This document shows positions 32,567 to 40,838 of a DNA stretch of 64,000 bases, in pieces (position 1 is the first letter of the stretch; every line of letters starts with the position of its first letter). Below the pieces are notes generated by a model. The model was not told the DNA's origin, searched no databases, and worked only from the letters and a program-made list of their open reading frames with translations. The position numbers and the translations under genes are program-made. This stretch comes from Peteryoungia rhizophila (lineage in GTDB: Bacteria; Pseudomonadota; Alphaproteobacteria; Rhizobiales; Rhizobiaceae): the NCBI RefSeq assembly GCF_004912145.1, contig NZ_STGT01000001.1, forward strand, positions 372,001-436,000, written 5' to 3'.

Positions 32567-33619
32567 ATGTCACAGATACCGAAAGTGCATTTCGAAGCTG
32601 CCAGCACGCTGGCCGTGGTGATCTCTTCCAACGAACCGCTACTGTTTCTGTCTGCTGATCTCAGGATCATCGCAGCGAGCGCATCCTTCTGCCGGGCATT
32701 CGAGATTGCCCCGGCCTCCGTCGCCGGCAAGCGCCTCGGCGAACTCGGGCACGGGGAATGGGCCATGCCCAGGCTCGAGTCCCTGTTGACCGCGACCGTC
32801 AACGGCAGTGCGAGCATCGATGCCTATGAGATCGACCTGAAGCGGCCGGACCTGAAAACGCGACAGTTGATCATCAATGCACGCAAGCTCGACGACGGTG
32901 ACCTCGAGCATATTCGCCTGCTCGTCGCCATCACCGACGTGACCGACATGCGCGCAGAGGCTCGTCTGAAAGACGACCTGGTTCGCGACAAGGCCATCCT
33001 TCTGCAGGAAGTCCAGCACCGGGTCGCCAACAGCCTGCAAATCATCGCCAGCGTGTTGATGCAGAGTGCGCGCCGTGTTCAGTCGGAGGAAGTCCGCGGG
33101 CATCTCCATGACGCACGTCAACGCATCATGTCGATTGCAGCCCTGCAACGTCAGCTTTCCACGTCCGCCGGTGGGAACGTCGAGCTGCGTGCCTATTTCA
33201 CCCAACTTTGCCAAAGCCTCGGCGCTTCGATGATCGCGGACCCCGAAAGACTGTCGATCCAGGTGAAGGTCGATGATAGCTCCGTCCTGGCGGATGTTTC
33301 CATCAGCCTGGGTCTCATCGTCACCGAACTCGTGATCAATGCCCTCAAGCATGCCTTTACCGACGACAGGAACGGAACGATCGAGATCGACTATCGATCC
33401 TCCGGCAAAGACTGGACGTTGTCCATTTCAGACAATGGAATTGGAATGCCTGTGGGGAACGATACGCCCAAGGCGGGTTTAGGGACCGGTATCGTGGAAG
33501 CGCTCGTCAAGAACCTCGAAGGCGAGATTGAGTTGAGCGACGCTGATCCAGGTACGGTGGTTACAATCCGCCATAACGAAGCGTCCAGCCTGCGGACCGG
33601 GTTCTCGCCGGCGGCTTAG
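32567..33619 (+). CDS. PAS-HisKA_2 sensor histidine kinase
   Basis: 350 aa, start chosen at MSQIPKVHF behind GAGGG. No membrane helices are seen. A PAS-like domain (about 20-135: SSNEPLLFLSADLRIIAAS) precedes HisKA_2 (LLQEVQHRVANSLQIIASVL). The HATPase domain has LGLIVTELVINALKHAFTD and SDNGIGMP. The HQ/HR pattern is that of soluble two-component kinases in Rhizobiales. A single-domain response regulator starts 68 bases downstream and is the likely partner. Confidence 0.88.
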   Translation: MSQIPKVHFEAASTLAVVISSNEPLLFLSADLRIIAASASFCRAFEIAPASVAGKRLGELGHGEWAMPRLESLLTATVNGSASIDAYEIDLKRPDLKTRQLIINARKLDDGDLEHIRLLVAITDVTDMRAEARLKDDLVRDKAILLQEVQHRVANSLQIIASVLMQSARRVQSEEVRGHLHDARQRIMSIAALQRQLSTSAGGNVELRAYFTQLCQSLGASMIADPERLSIQVKVDDSSVLADVSISLGLIVTELVINALKHAFTDDRNGTIEIDYRSSGKDWTLSISDNGIGMPVGNDTPKAGLGTGIVEALVKNLEGEIELSDADPGTVVTIRHNEASSLRTGFSPAA

Positions 33620-33687
33620 GGATCAAATCGGTCCCTGAAGCGCCAAGGGCTGCACTACTGCAGCCATTCTCATACAGCGAGTGAACA

Positions 33688-34080
33688 ATGAAGAACGGCA
33701 AAGCGGTCGTCCTTATCGTGGAAGACAGTCCGCTCATACGAATGAGCGCAGTCGATCTCGTCCTGTCTGCGGGTAATGAAGCGCTGGAAGCTGGCGATGC
33801 CGACGAGGCGATCCGTATCCTCGAAACGCGGGATGACATTGACCTCGTGTTTACCGATGTGCAGATGCCGGGAACGATGGACGGTATCAAGCTGTCCCAT
33901 TACATTCGTGATCGGTGGCCACCCGTGAAGCTGATCGTCGCCTCCGGTGCTGCCATAGTCGAAGAAAGCATGTTACCTGTCGGAAGCCGCTTCTTCTCCA
34001 AACCCTACGACGACCTCACCATCACCGAAGCAATGGCGCGCCTGCTTGCGAGCGACGCCCCGAAGGCTCGCTCGCTCTGA
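33688..34080 (+). CDS. Single-domain response regulator
   Basis: 130 aa, a receiver domain with no output. It has VEDSP, phospho-acceptor D57 in LVFTDVQMPG, and the lysine K105 in FSKPYDD. The PFxFATGY motif of SdrG/MrrA-type stress regulators is not present, so it is not clearly one of those. Next to a HisKA_2 kinase it may act as a phosphate sink or bind a partner protein. Confidence 0.88.
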   Translation: MKNGKAVVLIVEDSPLIRMSAVDLVLSAGNEALEAGDADEAIRILETRDDIDLVFTDVQMPGTMDGIKLSHYIRDRWPPVKLIVASGAAIVEESMLPVGSRFFSKPYDDLTITEAMARLLASDAPKARSL

Positions 34081-34096
34081 AGCAGAGACGATGGCT

Positions 34097-34117
34097 GGCC
34101 CCCATCAACTGGGGGCC
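34097..34117. terminator. Hairpin between convergent genes
   Basis: GGCCCCC (34097-34103) pairs with GGGGGCC (34111-34117), loop seven bases. It lies in the 44-base gap between the response regulator and catalase stops. No U-run follows on either side, so it is a possible bidirectional 3'-end stem rather than a classic terminator. Confidence 0.4.
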
Positions 34118-34124
34118 GAACCGG

Positions 34125-36269
34125 TTACTCCGGTACGGAAGCCTTGCCCAGCTTCACGGACGGCTCCCTCCCCCAGACCCGCAGCTTCCCAAGGGACGTC
34201 ACGAACACGTCCAGACCCTCCTCACCCGGCAATTCGATCACGCCTTCATCGAGCGCCTCTGAAATTCCGGCCTTTTTGAGAAGTGGCATGGCCGACTTGT
34301 CGTAGCCAATAAACTTGCAGTGCTGGAAGGCGTCGGCGACGAAGTCCCTTGCGGTCGCTTCCTTGACGAGGTCATCCATCGCCTCTGCCGATGTCAGCAG
34401 CGCGACGGCATCGAATAGGACCGATGGCCCGCCGTCGATCATATGGTGGACCTCGATCCAGGACCCATCCGACGCCTTGACGCCGCCGACCTTCGGCGCA
34501 ATCAGCTCGAAGACGGCTTTTTCCTTGGTGATCGCCGTGGTCAGACCTTTGAGCAGCTTCGCATCAACGCCATCGGTAATCAGAATGCCGAGCTTGCGGC
34601 CCTCGAAGCGTCTCGGGCCGCGTTCCACGATGCTGAGAGATGGCGCCGGCTCCAGATCCTGGCGCGTCGGCATCGCGGCATCTGCCGGTTTCGGCATCGA
34701 CTTAAACCCGAGCTTCTGGGCCACGGTATTGGCCAGTGTCTCATCGATGTTGAGAAGATGGGAGACCATGCGCTCACGGATCACGGCGGTTTCCACCTTG
34801 CTCAGTTCGAAGGTCAGAGCCGCTGCGATGTGGCGCTGCTCCGGGGGCGTCTGACTGATATAGAACTGCCGCGCCTGGCTGTAGTGGTCGGCAAAGCTTT
34901 CGGGGCGCAGACGTGCCTTGGTCCCCTGCTCTTCCGCCGGGAAATGGCGATAACCGCGCGTCGGCGATTCCCTCGGCCCTTCGCCAAAGGAGTTGGGCTG
35001 GTAATTCGCCCGGCCAACCGGATTGCGCATCGCCATGTGACCATCCTGCTGGAAGGTCGCAAAGGGACATTTGGGCGCATTGATTGGCAGATGGGTGAAG
35101 TTCGGCCCGCCGAGCCGCTTCAGCTGTGTGTCGAGATAGGAGAAATTGCGTCCCTGCAGCAACGGATCATTGCTGAAATCGATGCCCGGCGGCACGTTCT
35201 GCGTCATGAAGGCAACCTGCTCGGTCTCCGCAAAGAAGTTGTCGGGCATGCGGTCGAGCACCAGCCTGCCGATGGCGACAGGCGGAAGGATCTCCTCGGG
35301 AATGATCTTCGTCGGATCGAGCACGTCGAAGTCGAAGCTGTCTGCAAATTCCTGATCGAACAGCTGAACCTGCAATTCCCATTCCGGGAAATTGCCGGAC
35401 TGGATGGATTGCCAGAGATCGCGACGATGGAAATCCGGATCGGCGCCGTTGATCTTGACCGCCTCGTTCCAGGCCACCGACTGCAAACCCAGCTTCGGCT
35501 TCCAGTGGAACTTGACGAAGGTGGATTCGTCCTTGGCGTTGACGAAGCGGAAGGTGTGAACGCCAAAACCTTCCATGAAGCGGAAGGAGCGCGGGATCGT
35601 GCGGTCCGACATGATCCACATGACCATGTTCATGCTTTCTGGCGTCAGGCTGATGAAATCCCAGAAGGTGTCATGGGCGGTCTGTGCCTGCGGGAAGGCC
35701 CGGTCCGGTTCCTGCTTGGCGGCATGGATCAGATCCGGGAACTTGATGGCATCCTGGATGAAGAAAACCGGGATGTTGTTGCCGACGAGATCCCAATTGC
35801 CCTCCTGGGTATAGAGCTTGACCGCAAAGCCGCGGACATCGCGCGCAAGGTCGGCGGACCCCTTGTTACCGGCCACCGTCGAGAATCGGACGAAGGCTTC
35901 GGTCTTTTCTCCCGGACGCTGGAAGAGATCGGCCTTGGTATAGGCGGCGAGGGATTCATAGGTTTCGAAATAGCCGTGCGCGCCGTAGCCGCGGGCATGG
36001 ACCACCCGCTCGGGGATGCGTTCGTGGTCGAAGTGGAAAATCTTCTCGCGGAAATGGAAGTCATCCATGACCAAAGGACCACGTGGCCCAACGCGCAGAG
36101 AATTCTGGTCGTCGGAGACTGGGCCGCCCTGGGCTGTCGTCAGCATAGGCGCGTCGCCCTCGGCGATCTGATGCAGCTCGCCCCCTTCGCCGCGCTGCAT
36201 CGTTTGGTCGTGGATCTTGGCAGTCGCAGTTTTGGACCCAACGGACCCACGGGTTGATGTCTTGGCCAT
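34125..36269 (-). CDS. katE: Large-subunit catalase HPII type
   Basis: 714 aa from the ATG at 36269 (AGGAG upstream), the length of clade II catalases. The catalytic histidine H91 lies in [12 protein letters not shown], an asparagine in [13 protein letters not shown], and the haem-ligand tyrosine near 379 in [14 protein letters not shown]. Residues from about 560 form the flavodoxin/DJ-1-like C-terminal domain ([17 protein letters not shown]). It breaks down hydrogen peroxide in the cytoplasm. The EcfG/RpoE2 regulon often includes such a catalase in rhizobia, but I found no GGAAC site directly before this gene. A palindrome lies just before its ribosome site. Confidence 0.95.
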   Translation of the reverse strand: MAKTSTRGSVGSKTATAKIHDQTMQRGEGGELHQIAEGDAPMLTTAQGGPVSDDQNSLRVGPRGPLVMDDFHFREKIFHFDHERIPERVVHARGYGAHGYFETYESLAAYTKADLFQRPGEKTEAFVRFSTVAGNKGSADLARDVRGFAVKLYTQEGNWDLVGNNIPVFFIQDAIKFPDLIHAAKQEPDRAFPQAQTAHDTFWDFISLTPESMNMVMWIMSDRTIPRSFRFMEGFGVHTFRFVNAKDESTFVKFHWKPKLGLQSVAWNEAVKINGADPDFHRRDLWQSIQSGNFPEWELQVQLFDQEFADSFDFDVLDPTKIIPEEILPPVAIGRLVLDRMPDNFFAETEQVAFMTQNVPPGIDFSNDPLLQGRNFSYLDTQLKRLGGPNFTHLPINAPKCPFATFQQDGHMAMRNPVGRANYQPNSFGEGPRESPTRGYRHFPAEEQGTKARLRPESFADHYSQARQFYISQTPPEQRHIAAALTFELSKVETAVIRERMVSHLLNIDETLANTVAQKLGFKSMPKPADAAMPTRQDLEPAPSLSIVERGPRRFEGRKLGILITDGVDAKLLKGLTTAITKEKAVFELIAPKVGGVKASDGSWIEVHHMIDGGPSVLFDAVALLTSAEAMDDLVKEATARDFVADAFQHCKFIGYDKSAMPLLKKAGISEALDEGVIELPGEEGLDVFVTSLGKLRVWGREPSVKLGKASVPE

Positions 36270-36281
36270 GGAGAACTCCTG

Positions 36282-36293
36282 GAGCACGTGCTC
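36282..36293. promoter_or_regulatory. 12-bp palindrome just upstream of the katE ribosome site
   Basis: GAGCACGTGCTC is perfectly self-complementary and ends 13 bases before the katE ATG, next to the AGGAG ribosome site. It could be an operator or could form a dimer-bound or hairpin-like element affecting translation. Nothing more specific can be said. Confidence 0.35.
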
Positions 36294-36328
36294 TGATGGT
36301 GGTGAGATAAGCTGCTTGAAAAGCAAAA

Positions 36329-36348
36329 GACCGCCTCAAGGGGCGGTC
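36329..36348 (-). terminator. Rho-independent terminator after the DUF892 gene
   Basis: Minus strand: GACCGCC, six-base loop, GGCGGTC, then TTTTGCTTTT. The stem spans 36329-36348 and lies 20 bases after the DUF892 stop, before katE. Stem quality and U-rich tail are good. Confidence 0.75.
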
Positions 36349-36368
36349 TCGCAGAGATCGGAGCCGGC

Positions 36369-36872
36369 TTAGCTGGCCTTCTTCATGCTCTTGGCGTTTG
36401 CCGAAGCCTCGCCGAGAGCCGTCAGCTTCTGGTCAGTGGCAATCTCTTCCTGAAGATTGGCATCCAGCAACGGGATCGCTTCTTTCAGGCCGAGCTGCTT
36501 GGCCCAAGACTTGAGCGTGCCGTAACGGGCGATTTCATAATGCTCGACGGCCTGTGCCGAGGAAATCAGACCTGCATCAAGGGCAGCTGTGCCCTTGTAG
36601 TCTTCCATGATCTCTTCGCCCTCGGCGAGGATGCCCTGGATGGCTTCGCAGGTCTTGCCGCGAGCCGGCTTGCCGAGCAATTCGAAAATCTGCTCCAGAC
36701 GCTCGATCTGGCCTTGCGTTTCCTCGCGGTGCTGCAGGAAGCCAGCCTTGCCCTCTTCCGACTGCGCGGCGCGCGCCATCTTCGGGAGGGCCTTCAGGAT
36801 CTGCTTTTCGGCAAAGTAGATGTCCTTGAGCGTATCAAGGAAAAGGTCAGACAAAGTCTTTTCGGTGGGCAT
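36369..36872 (-). CDS. DUF892 / YciE-family ferritin-like protein
   Basis: 167 aa from MPTEKTLSD; an in-frame ATG four codons earlier at 36884 is possible. The family's ferritin-like four-helix pattern is clear: LFLDTLKDIYFAEKQILKAL, EEGKAGFLQHREETQGQIERLEQ (Glu/His ligands), MEDYKGTAALDAGLIS and QAVEHYEIARYGTLKSW. A role in stress or metal handling is likely; YciE is stress-induced in enterobacteria. An exact EcfG-type promoter lies 40 bases upstream. It has its own terminator before katE. Confidence 0.9.
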   Translation of the reverse strand: MPTEKTLSDLFLDTLKDIYFAEKQILKALPKMARAAQSEEGKAGFLQHREETQGQIERLEQIFELLGKPARGKTCEAIQGILAEGEEIMEDYKGTAALDAGLISSAQAVEHYEIARYGTLKSWAKQLGLKEAIPLLDANLQEEIATDQKLTALGEASANAKSMKKAS

Positions 36873-36911
36873 TGGGGGATCCATTCAAATTTTGTGAAGT
36901 TTCAGGTGCCC

Positions 36912-36936
36912 AACCTTGCAATGCCCCAATGGTTCC
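36912..36936 (-). promoter_or_regulatory. EcfG-type general stress promoter
   Basis: GGAAC (36936-36932), 17 bases, GTT (36914-36912) on the minus strand, 40 bases before the DUF892 start at 36872. DUF892 genes are known members of general stress regulons, which strengthens the call. Confidence 0.72.
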
Positions 36937-37087
36937 CGCGGTACGCCAGCCGGGGAATGTTCCTGTCGCCGGCGCCGACGCAACGGCAGAACTTCGCTGA
37001 GATCAGCGCACCGATGCGTGAAATCCGAAGCCTCGCATGGATATGGCATTCAGGGCTGCATGCAGGTCTTTCGCGCCCATACGACAA

Positions 37088-37109
37088 AGCCCGGCACAGT
37101 GGCCGGGCT
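37088..37109 (-). terminator. Terminator after the PRC-barrel gene
   Basis: AGCCCGGC and GCCGGGCT pair perfectly across a six-base loop. On the minus strand TTTGTCG follows. It lies 34 bases after the PRC-barrel stop. The U-run is short, but the stem is very stable. Confidence 0.65.
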
Positions 37110-37142
37110 TCTTCTATGTATCGCTTTGCCGATGCGGTCTTC

Positions 37143-37439
37143 TTAGTGGTGGTGCTCAGGCATGTCCTTGAGCTGATCCTTGGTCCAAGTTGTGACGGCA
37201 TGAACCTCGCCATCTTCGTCACGCATGAATTCAAGATCCGTCAGCGGCACAGCTACGGGCTTCGCTCCGATGCCAAGGAAACCACCCACGTCGATGATCG
37301 CCTGGCTGCCGGCACCCGCGCCGTGGACATGATCCACTTTGCCGACTTTGTGGTCGTCGGCGCCGTAGACGGTCGCCCCCTCCAAGACCGCTGGGGTGAG
37401 CTCGGTCGCGGCGAGACGGGCATGATTGCTATGGTCCAT
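37143..37439 (-). CDS. PRC-barrel domain protein (DUF2171-like)
   Basis: 98 aa from the ATG at 37439 with AGGAGG upstream. The PRC-barrel pattern is ATVYGADDHKVGKVDHVHG, then AIIDVGGFLGIGAKPVAVPL, followed by the strand DGEVHAVTTW. The tail ends in HHH. Small PRC-barrel proteins of this kind are common in stress regulons of Rhizobiales and have no known biochemical role. It has its own EcfG-type promoter (30 bases away) and terminator, so it is a single-gene unit. Confidence 0.88.
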   Translation of the reverse strand: MDHSNHARLAATELTPAVLEGATVYGADDHKVGKVDHVHGAGAGSQAIIDVGGFLGIGAKPVAVPLTDLEFMRDEDGEVHAVTTWTKDQLKDMPEHHH

Positions 37440-37468
37440 GATTTCCTCCTGTGGTGTTGAATAGAGGA

Positions 37469-37493
37469 AACCCTTGCGATGCGGATCTGTTCC
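37469..37493 (-). promoter_or_regulatory. EcfG-type general stress promoter
   Basis: GGAAC (37493-37489), 17 bases, GTT (37471-37469) on the minus strand, 30 bases before the PRC-barrel start. Exact match with the same spacing as the sites at 28.7, 31.0 and 36.9 kb. Confidence 0.72.
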
Positions 37494-37674
37494 CCAATCG
37501 TAGCGAACTGCGATCACCGGTACTTTTGACCATACCCGTCGCTACGCCGGTGGCGTGGATGAATGCGGCACCATGTTGCCCGATCAGGAACAATCCAGCC
37601 TCGAAACCATTGGCGAATGGATGGAACCTTCCGAGGTTGCGTTCCTTAAGCTCTCCTTCGACCCTGGAAAACCC

Positions 37675-38706
37675 ATGACCCTGCTTGTCATCTACGTTGC
37701 AATTGCGATCTCTATCTCGTTTGTATGCTCGATCCTCGAAGCGGTATTGTTGAGCATTACGCCGAGCTATACCGCCACGCTCGAAGCGACACAGCCGGAG
37801 ACTGCCCGCAAGGTGAAGATGCTCAAGGACGATGTCGATCGCCCCTTGGCAGCCATCCTCAGCCTGAATACCGTTGCCCACACTGCGGGTGCGGCCGGAG
37901 CGGGTGCCCAGGCAGCCCATGTCTTCGGAGATGCTGCAATCGCGGTTTTCTCGGCCGTGCTGACACTGCTGATCCTGGTGCTTTCGGAGATCATCCCAAA
38001 GACGCTGGGTGCGATGTACTGGAGAGCATTCACGCCGCTGGCCGCGCGTGTCCTGCCGCCGATGATCTGGTCCATGTGGCCATTGGTGAAGATGTCGCAG
38101 CTCATCACCCGTCTGCTGTCGCGCGGCAGGCCGCAGCCGCCCGTCAGCCGCGACGAGATTGCGGCAATGGCCGACATCGGCCATCGCGAAGGTGTCATCG
38201 ACAAGGGGGATTCCAAGGTCTTCCGCAACCTTCTGAAATTTGATCGACTGACCGTCGCTGACATCATGACCCCGCGCACTGTCGTTTATGCGCTCGAACA
38301 GAAGTCGACGATCGATGCGGTGATAGCGCGCAAGGCCGACCTGAAGTTCTCTCGCATCCCGGTCTTCGACGGTTCGATCGATCAGGTCGTCGGCTTCGTG
38401 CTCAAGACAGACATTCTCTACGAAGCCGTGGATGGGAAGGGCGGCACGCGTCTGCAGGAGATGAAGCGCGATCTCGAGGCAGTCACAGAGGCGATGCCAC
38501 TGGAGGAGCTTTTCGATTTTCTCATCCACAAGGATCGGCATGTCGCTCTGGTTGTTGATGAGTTCGGAGGAACTGCAGGGATCGTGACCCTGGAAGATCT
38601 CATCGAAACGCTGATCGGCGAAGAGATCGTGGATGAATTCGACAGCATACCGGATCTTCAAGCCCATGCTCGCCAACAGTGGAGCGACCGTAACGTCAAG
38701 AGTTAG
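37675..38706 (+). CDS. CNNM/CorC-type membrane protein with CBS domains
   Basis: 343 aa. MTLLVIYVAIAISISFVCSI begins a DUF21 (CNNM) transmembrane domain of about four helices (SEIIPKTLGAMYWRAFTPLA is typical). Two CBS motifs follow (TVADIMTPRTVVYALEQKST and DRHVALVVDEFGGTAGIVTL, then EDLIETLIGEEIVDE). It lacks the usual C-terminal CorC_HlyC domain, so it is a shorter form. Members affect magnesium/cobalt efflux or membrane integrity. The ribosome site is weak. An upstream in-frame start at 37555 adds an unrelated-looking segment. Confidence 0.85.
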   Translation: MTLLVIYVAIAISISFVCSILEAVLLSITPSYTATLEATQPETARKVKMLKDDVDRPLAAILSLNTVAHTAGAAGAGAQAAHVFGDAAIAVFSAVLTLLILVLSEIIPKTLGAMYWRAFTPLAARVLPPMIWSMWPLVKMSQLITRLLSRGRPQPPVSRDEIAAMADIGHREGVIDKGDSKVFRNLLKFDRLTVADIMTPRTVVYALEQKSTIDAVIARKADLKFSRIPVFDGSIDQVVGFVLKTDILYEAVDGKGGTRLQEMKRDLEAVTEAMPLEELFDFLIHKDRHVALVVDEFGGTAGIVTLEDLIETLIGEEIVDEFDSIPDLQAHARQQWSDRNVKS

Positions 38707-38817
38707 CGCGCCACGCAGAGCGGGATACCAGCCACGATCTCCTGCTTAACTTGCGGGACCGACCATGAACGATTTCAGCCGACAGAACTGATTCCATTCC
38801 GACAAGAGCGTTTTAGA

Positions 38818-40269
38818 TCACCGCAAAGACCCCGGGCGCCAATTGCCTCCCGTCAAGCTCGCATAGAACTTTTTGGGGCTCTCGGGGTCCAGAAGGTCGT
38901 TTTCTGCCAACATCTCCTCGAAGGCGCCGACCTCGCCAGGCACGTAAGGCCGCAGCGTCTTTCCCGGCCCAACCAGGCGATCGATGGCTTTTACGAACGA
39001 TCCTTTCGCCAAAGCGACGGCGTCGCGGATCGCATGCGGCTCAGTCGCAAGATGCTCGGCCAAAAGCTCCGTCCGGATCGTCTCGATTACCGATGCGGTT
39101 GCGCCTGCCCTATCGTCAGAGGGGGCCTCGATGGCAATATCACATTCGGAATCAAATCCCATCGAGCGGTTGTTGAAGTTGGAGGACCCGACGCGCAGCA
39201 GCCGATCGTCGATAATCGTGATCTTCGCATGCACGTAGATCCGGCTTCCCTGTTCGGTGACCGGCGTGAAGATGCGAAACCTGTCGTGGCGGTCTGCCGC
39301 GCCTACGAGTTGGAGCAGACGTGCTCGCGCCGTATCCATGGTTTTGGATTCCAGATATCCATCTGCGGATTCGGGGTTGATCACAATGATCTCGGGACCA
39401 CCCGGCTCCCGCAGGCGGGCTGCCATGGCCTCGGCAATCCGGCGGGATGCGAAATACTGGCTCTCGCAATAGATGATGTCTTTCGCGCCGGCGATCGCGT
39501 CGAGATAGAGCGTCTCGATTTCCCGGACCTCGGACTGATCTCGATAGGCGGGGAGCGTGCGCGCGATTGCAACCTCGACATCGCTGAGCAACACCTGGAC
39601 TGCCTCCGGCCAAAGAGGATCGCTGCGGGTCGGTTCTGCGAGTTTCTCGTCAGTGGCCGCGAACCATCGCTCACGGGCGACATCACCCAGCAGCTTTGCA
39701 ACAGGTCCGCTCAGAACCGATGTCGCGTCGTGCCATGGCCCGTGCGGCTTGCCATTCGGCATTTTGCGACGCGCATCGTCGTCCAAATGCCAGCGCGTGT
39801 CCCAGCGCTCGGTGGTTATGTCGATCCCGCCGCAGAAGGCCAGCACGTCGTCGACGACCACGATCTTCTGGTGATGGGCGGAGGCAGGCGGATGCGCGCC
39901 ATCCAGTTTGAAGTGGATGTTGGAAGAGGACATGAGGTTGAGGAGGCGGAAGGGCATGGTTCCCCGTCCCAGGGATGTGAACAAGCCCAGATCCCATTTG
40001 AGGATATGGACCTGCAGATCGGGACGGGTCTTGCCGATCCACTTTAGAAACCGTCCCAGCTTGTTCGGCCCCTCGAGACTGGCACCCTCCGGCTCGAACT
40101 CGATCCGGGTGTCGAAATCCCAGCCGATCAGGTACACCACGTGCCGGGCTTCGAGGATCGCTTGCTTGACGGCAATGAAATAATCTTCGGCGTCAAAGAT
40201 CACACCGAAGCGGTCCGCGCGCGCCTTCTTCCAACAGTTTCGACCTGGTTGCAGGATGTTCGGTGTCAT
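38818..40269 (-). CDS. Phospholipase D / cardiolipin synthase family protein
   Basis: 483 aa. Two HKD motifs are seen: SAHHQKIVVVDD near residue 130 and VHAKITIIDDRLLRVGSSNF near 345. Both active-site halves of the PLD superfamily are intact. An N-terminal segment has YLIGWDFDTRIEFEPEG, typical of bacterial PLD-like phosphatidyltransferases. There is no clear signal peptide or membrane helix. It could be a cardiolipin synthase or phosphodiesterase. It follows the secreted-protein gene by about 80 bases on the minus strand and may be the last gene of the mscS unit. Confidence 0.88.
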   Translation of the reverse strand: MTPNILQPGRNCWKKARADRFGVIFDAEDYFIAVKQAILEARHVVYLIGWDFDTRIEFEPEGASLEGPNKLGRFLKWIGKTRPDLQVHILKWDLGLFTSLGRGTMPFRLLNLMSSSNIHFKLDGAHPPASAHHQKIVVVDDVLAFCGGIDITTERWDTRWHLDDDARRKMPNGKPHGPWHDATSVLSGPVAKLLGDVARERWFAATDEKLAEPTRSDPLWPEAVQVLLSDVEVAIARTLPAYRDQSEVREIETLYLDAIAGAKDIIYCESQYFASRRIAEAMAARLREPGGPEIIVINPESADGYLESKTMDTARARLLQLVGAADRHDRFRIFTPVTEQGSRIYVHAKITIIDDRLLRVGSSNFNNRSMGFDSECDIAIEAPSDDRAGATASVIETIRTELLAEHLATEPHAIRDAVALAKGSFVKAIDRLVGPGKTLRPYVPGEVGAFEEMLAENDLLDPESPKKFYASLTGGNWRPGSLR

Positions 40270-40348
40270 GCTTCGCTCATTCCGTCCTTGACGAAAGAAG
40301 AGGCGCGATCACCTCTTCTTTGACTGTGTAGTTCTGGGAACGATACCA

Positions 40349-40813
40349 TTACGGTGCCAGATAGATCGTCACTCGCTTTTCGGAACTCAGGCCACTCTCT
40401 CCGTCAGCAAGCTCCGCTGCGATGACGTCTCTGGCGGCAACGCCCTCGCTTCGCATGGCCGTGTAGAACAAGGCGCTGCTCTCGATCGCGGCCTGCAAAC
40501 GCGAGACGTCGTTCTCCCGCTTCGCGAGCTCCGGTGCCACCATGTCCATGCTGTCCTGCTTCAGCGCAACGAAGTGGAATCGATTGGCGCCAAAGACCAT
40601 TTTGACTTCCTCGGCCGTTTCTCTCGCCCGCTTGACTGCACGCAGCGCCCTCTCGGCGATACGCTTGTTGTCCGTTTCCCTGACATCGATTTCGTATCCG
40701 AAGAGTTCGGCAGGGTCGTACCCTGGATACGGGGAGGATTGCCCCAGAGCCTGAGGTGCCGTAGTCGTGCTGGCGAGCATGGTCAGCACCGCGATGATCC
40801 GTTTGGGTGTCAT
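40349..40813 (-). CDS. Secreted hypothetical protein (SIMPL/DUF-like fold uncertain)
   Basis: 154 aa from the ATG at 40813 (GGAAGGAGCGAC ribosome site). A signal peptide (MTPKRIIAVLTMLASTTTAP, then QALG) leads to a mature region of about 130 residues rich in helices (AERALRAVKRARETAEEVKM). I recognise no family with confidence. It starts 25 bases after the MscS stop and so is co-transcribed with the channel, probably acting in the periplasm. Confidence 0.7.
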   Translation of the reverse strand: MTPKRIIAVLTMLASTTTAPQALGQSSPYPGYDPAELFGYEIDVRETDNKRIAERALRAVKRARETAEEVKMVFGANRFHFVALKQDSMDMVAPELAKRENDVSRLQAAIESSALFYTAMRSEGVAARDVIAAELADGESGLSSEKRVTIYLAP

Positions 40814-40838
40814 ATGTCGCTCCTTCCGTTTCACATCA

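Noticed and set aside
34443..36257. 604-codon open frame on the plus strand
   Set aside because: Antisense shadow of katE, which has full active-site motifs and a ribosome site.
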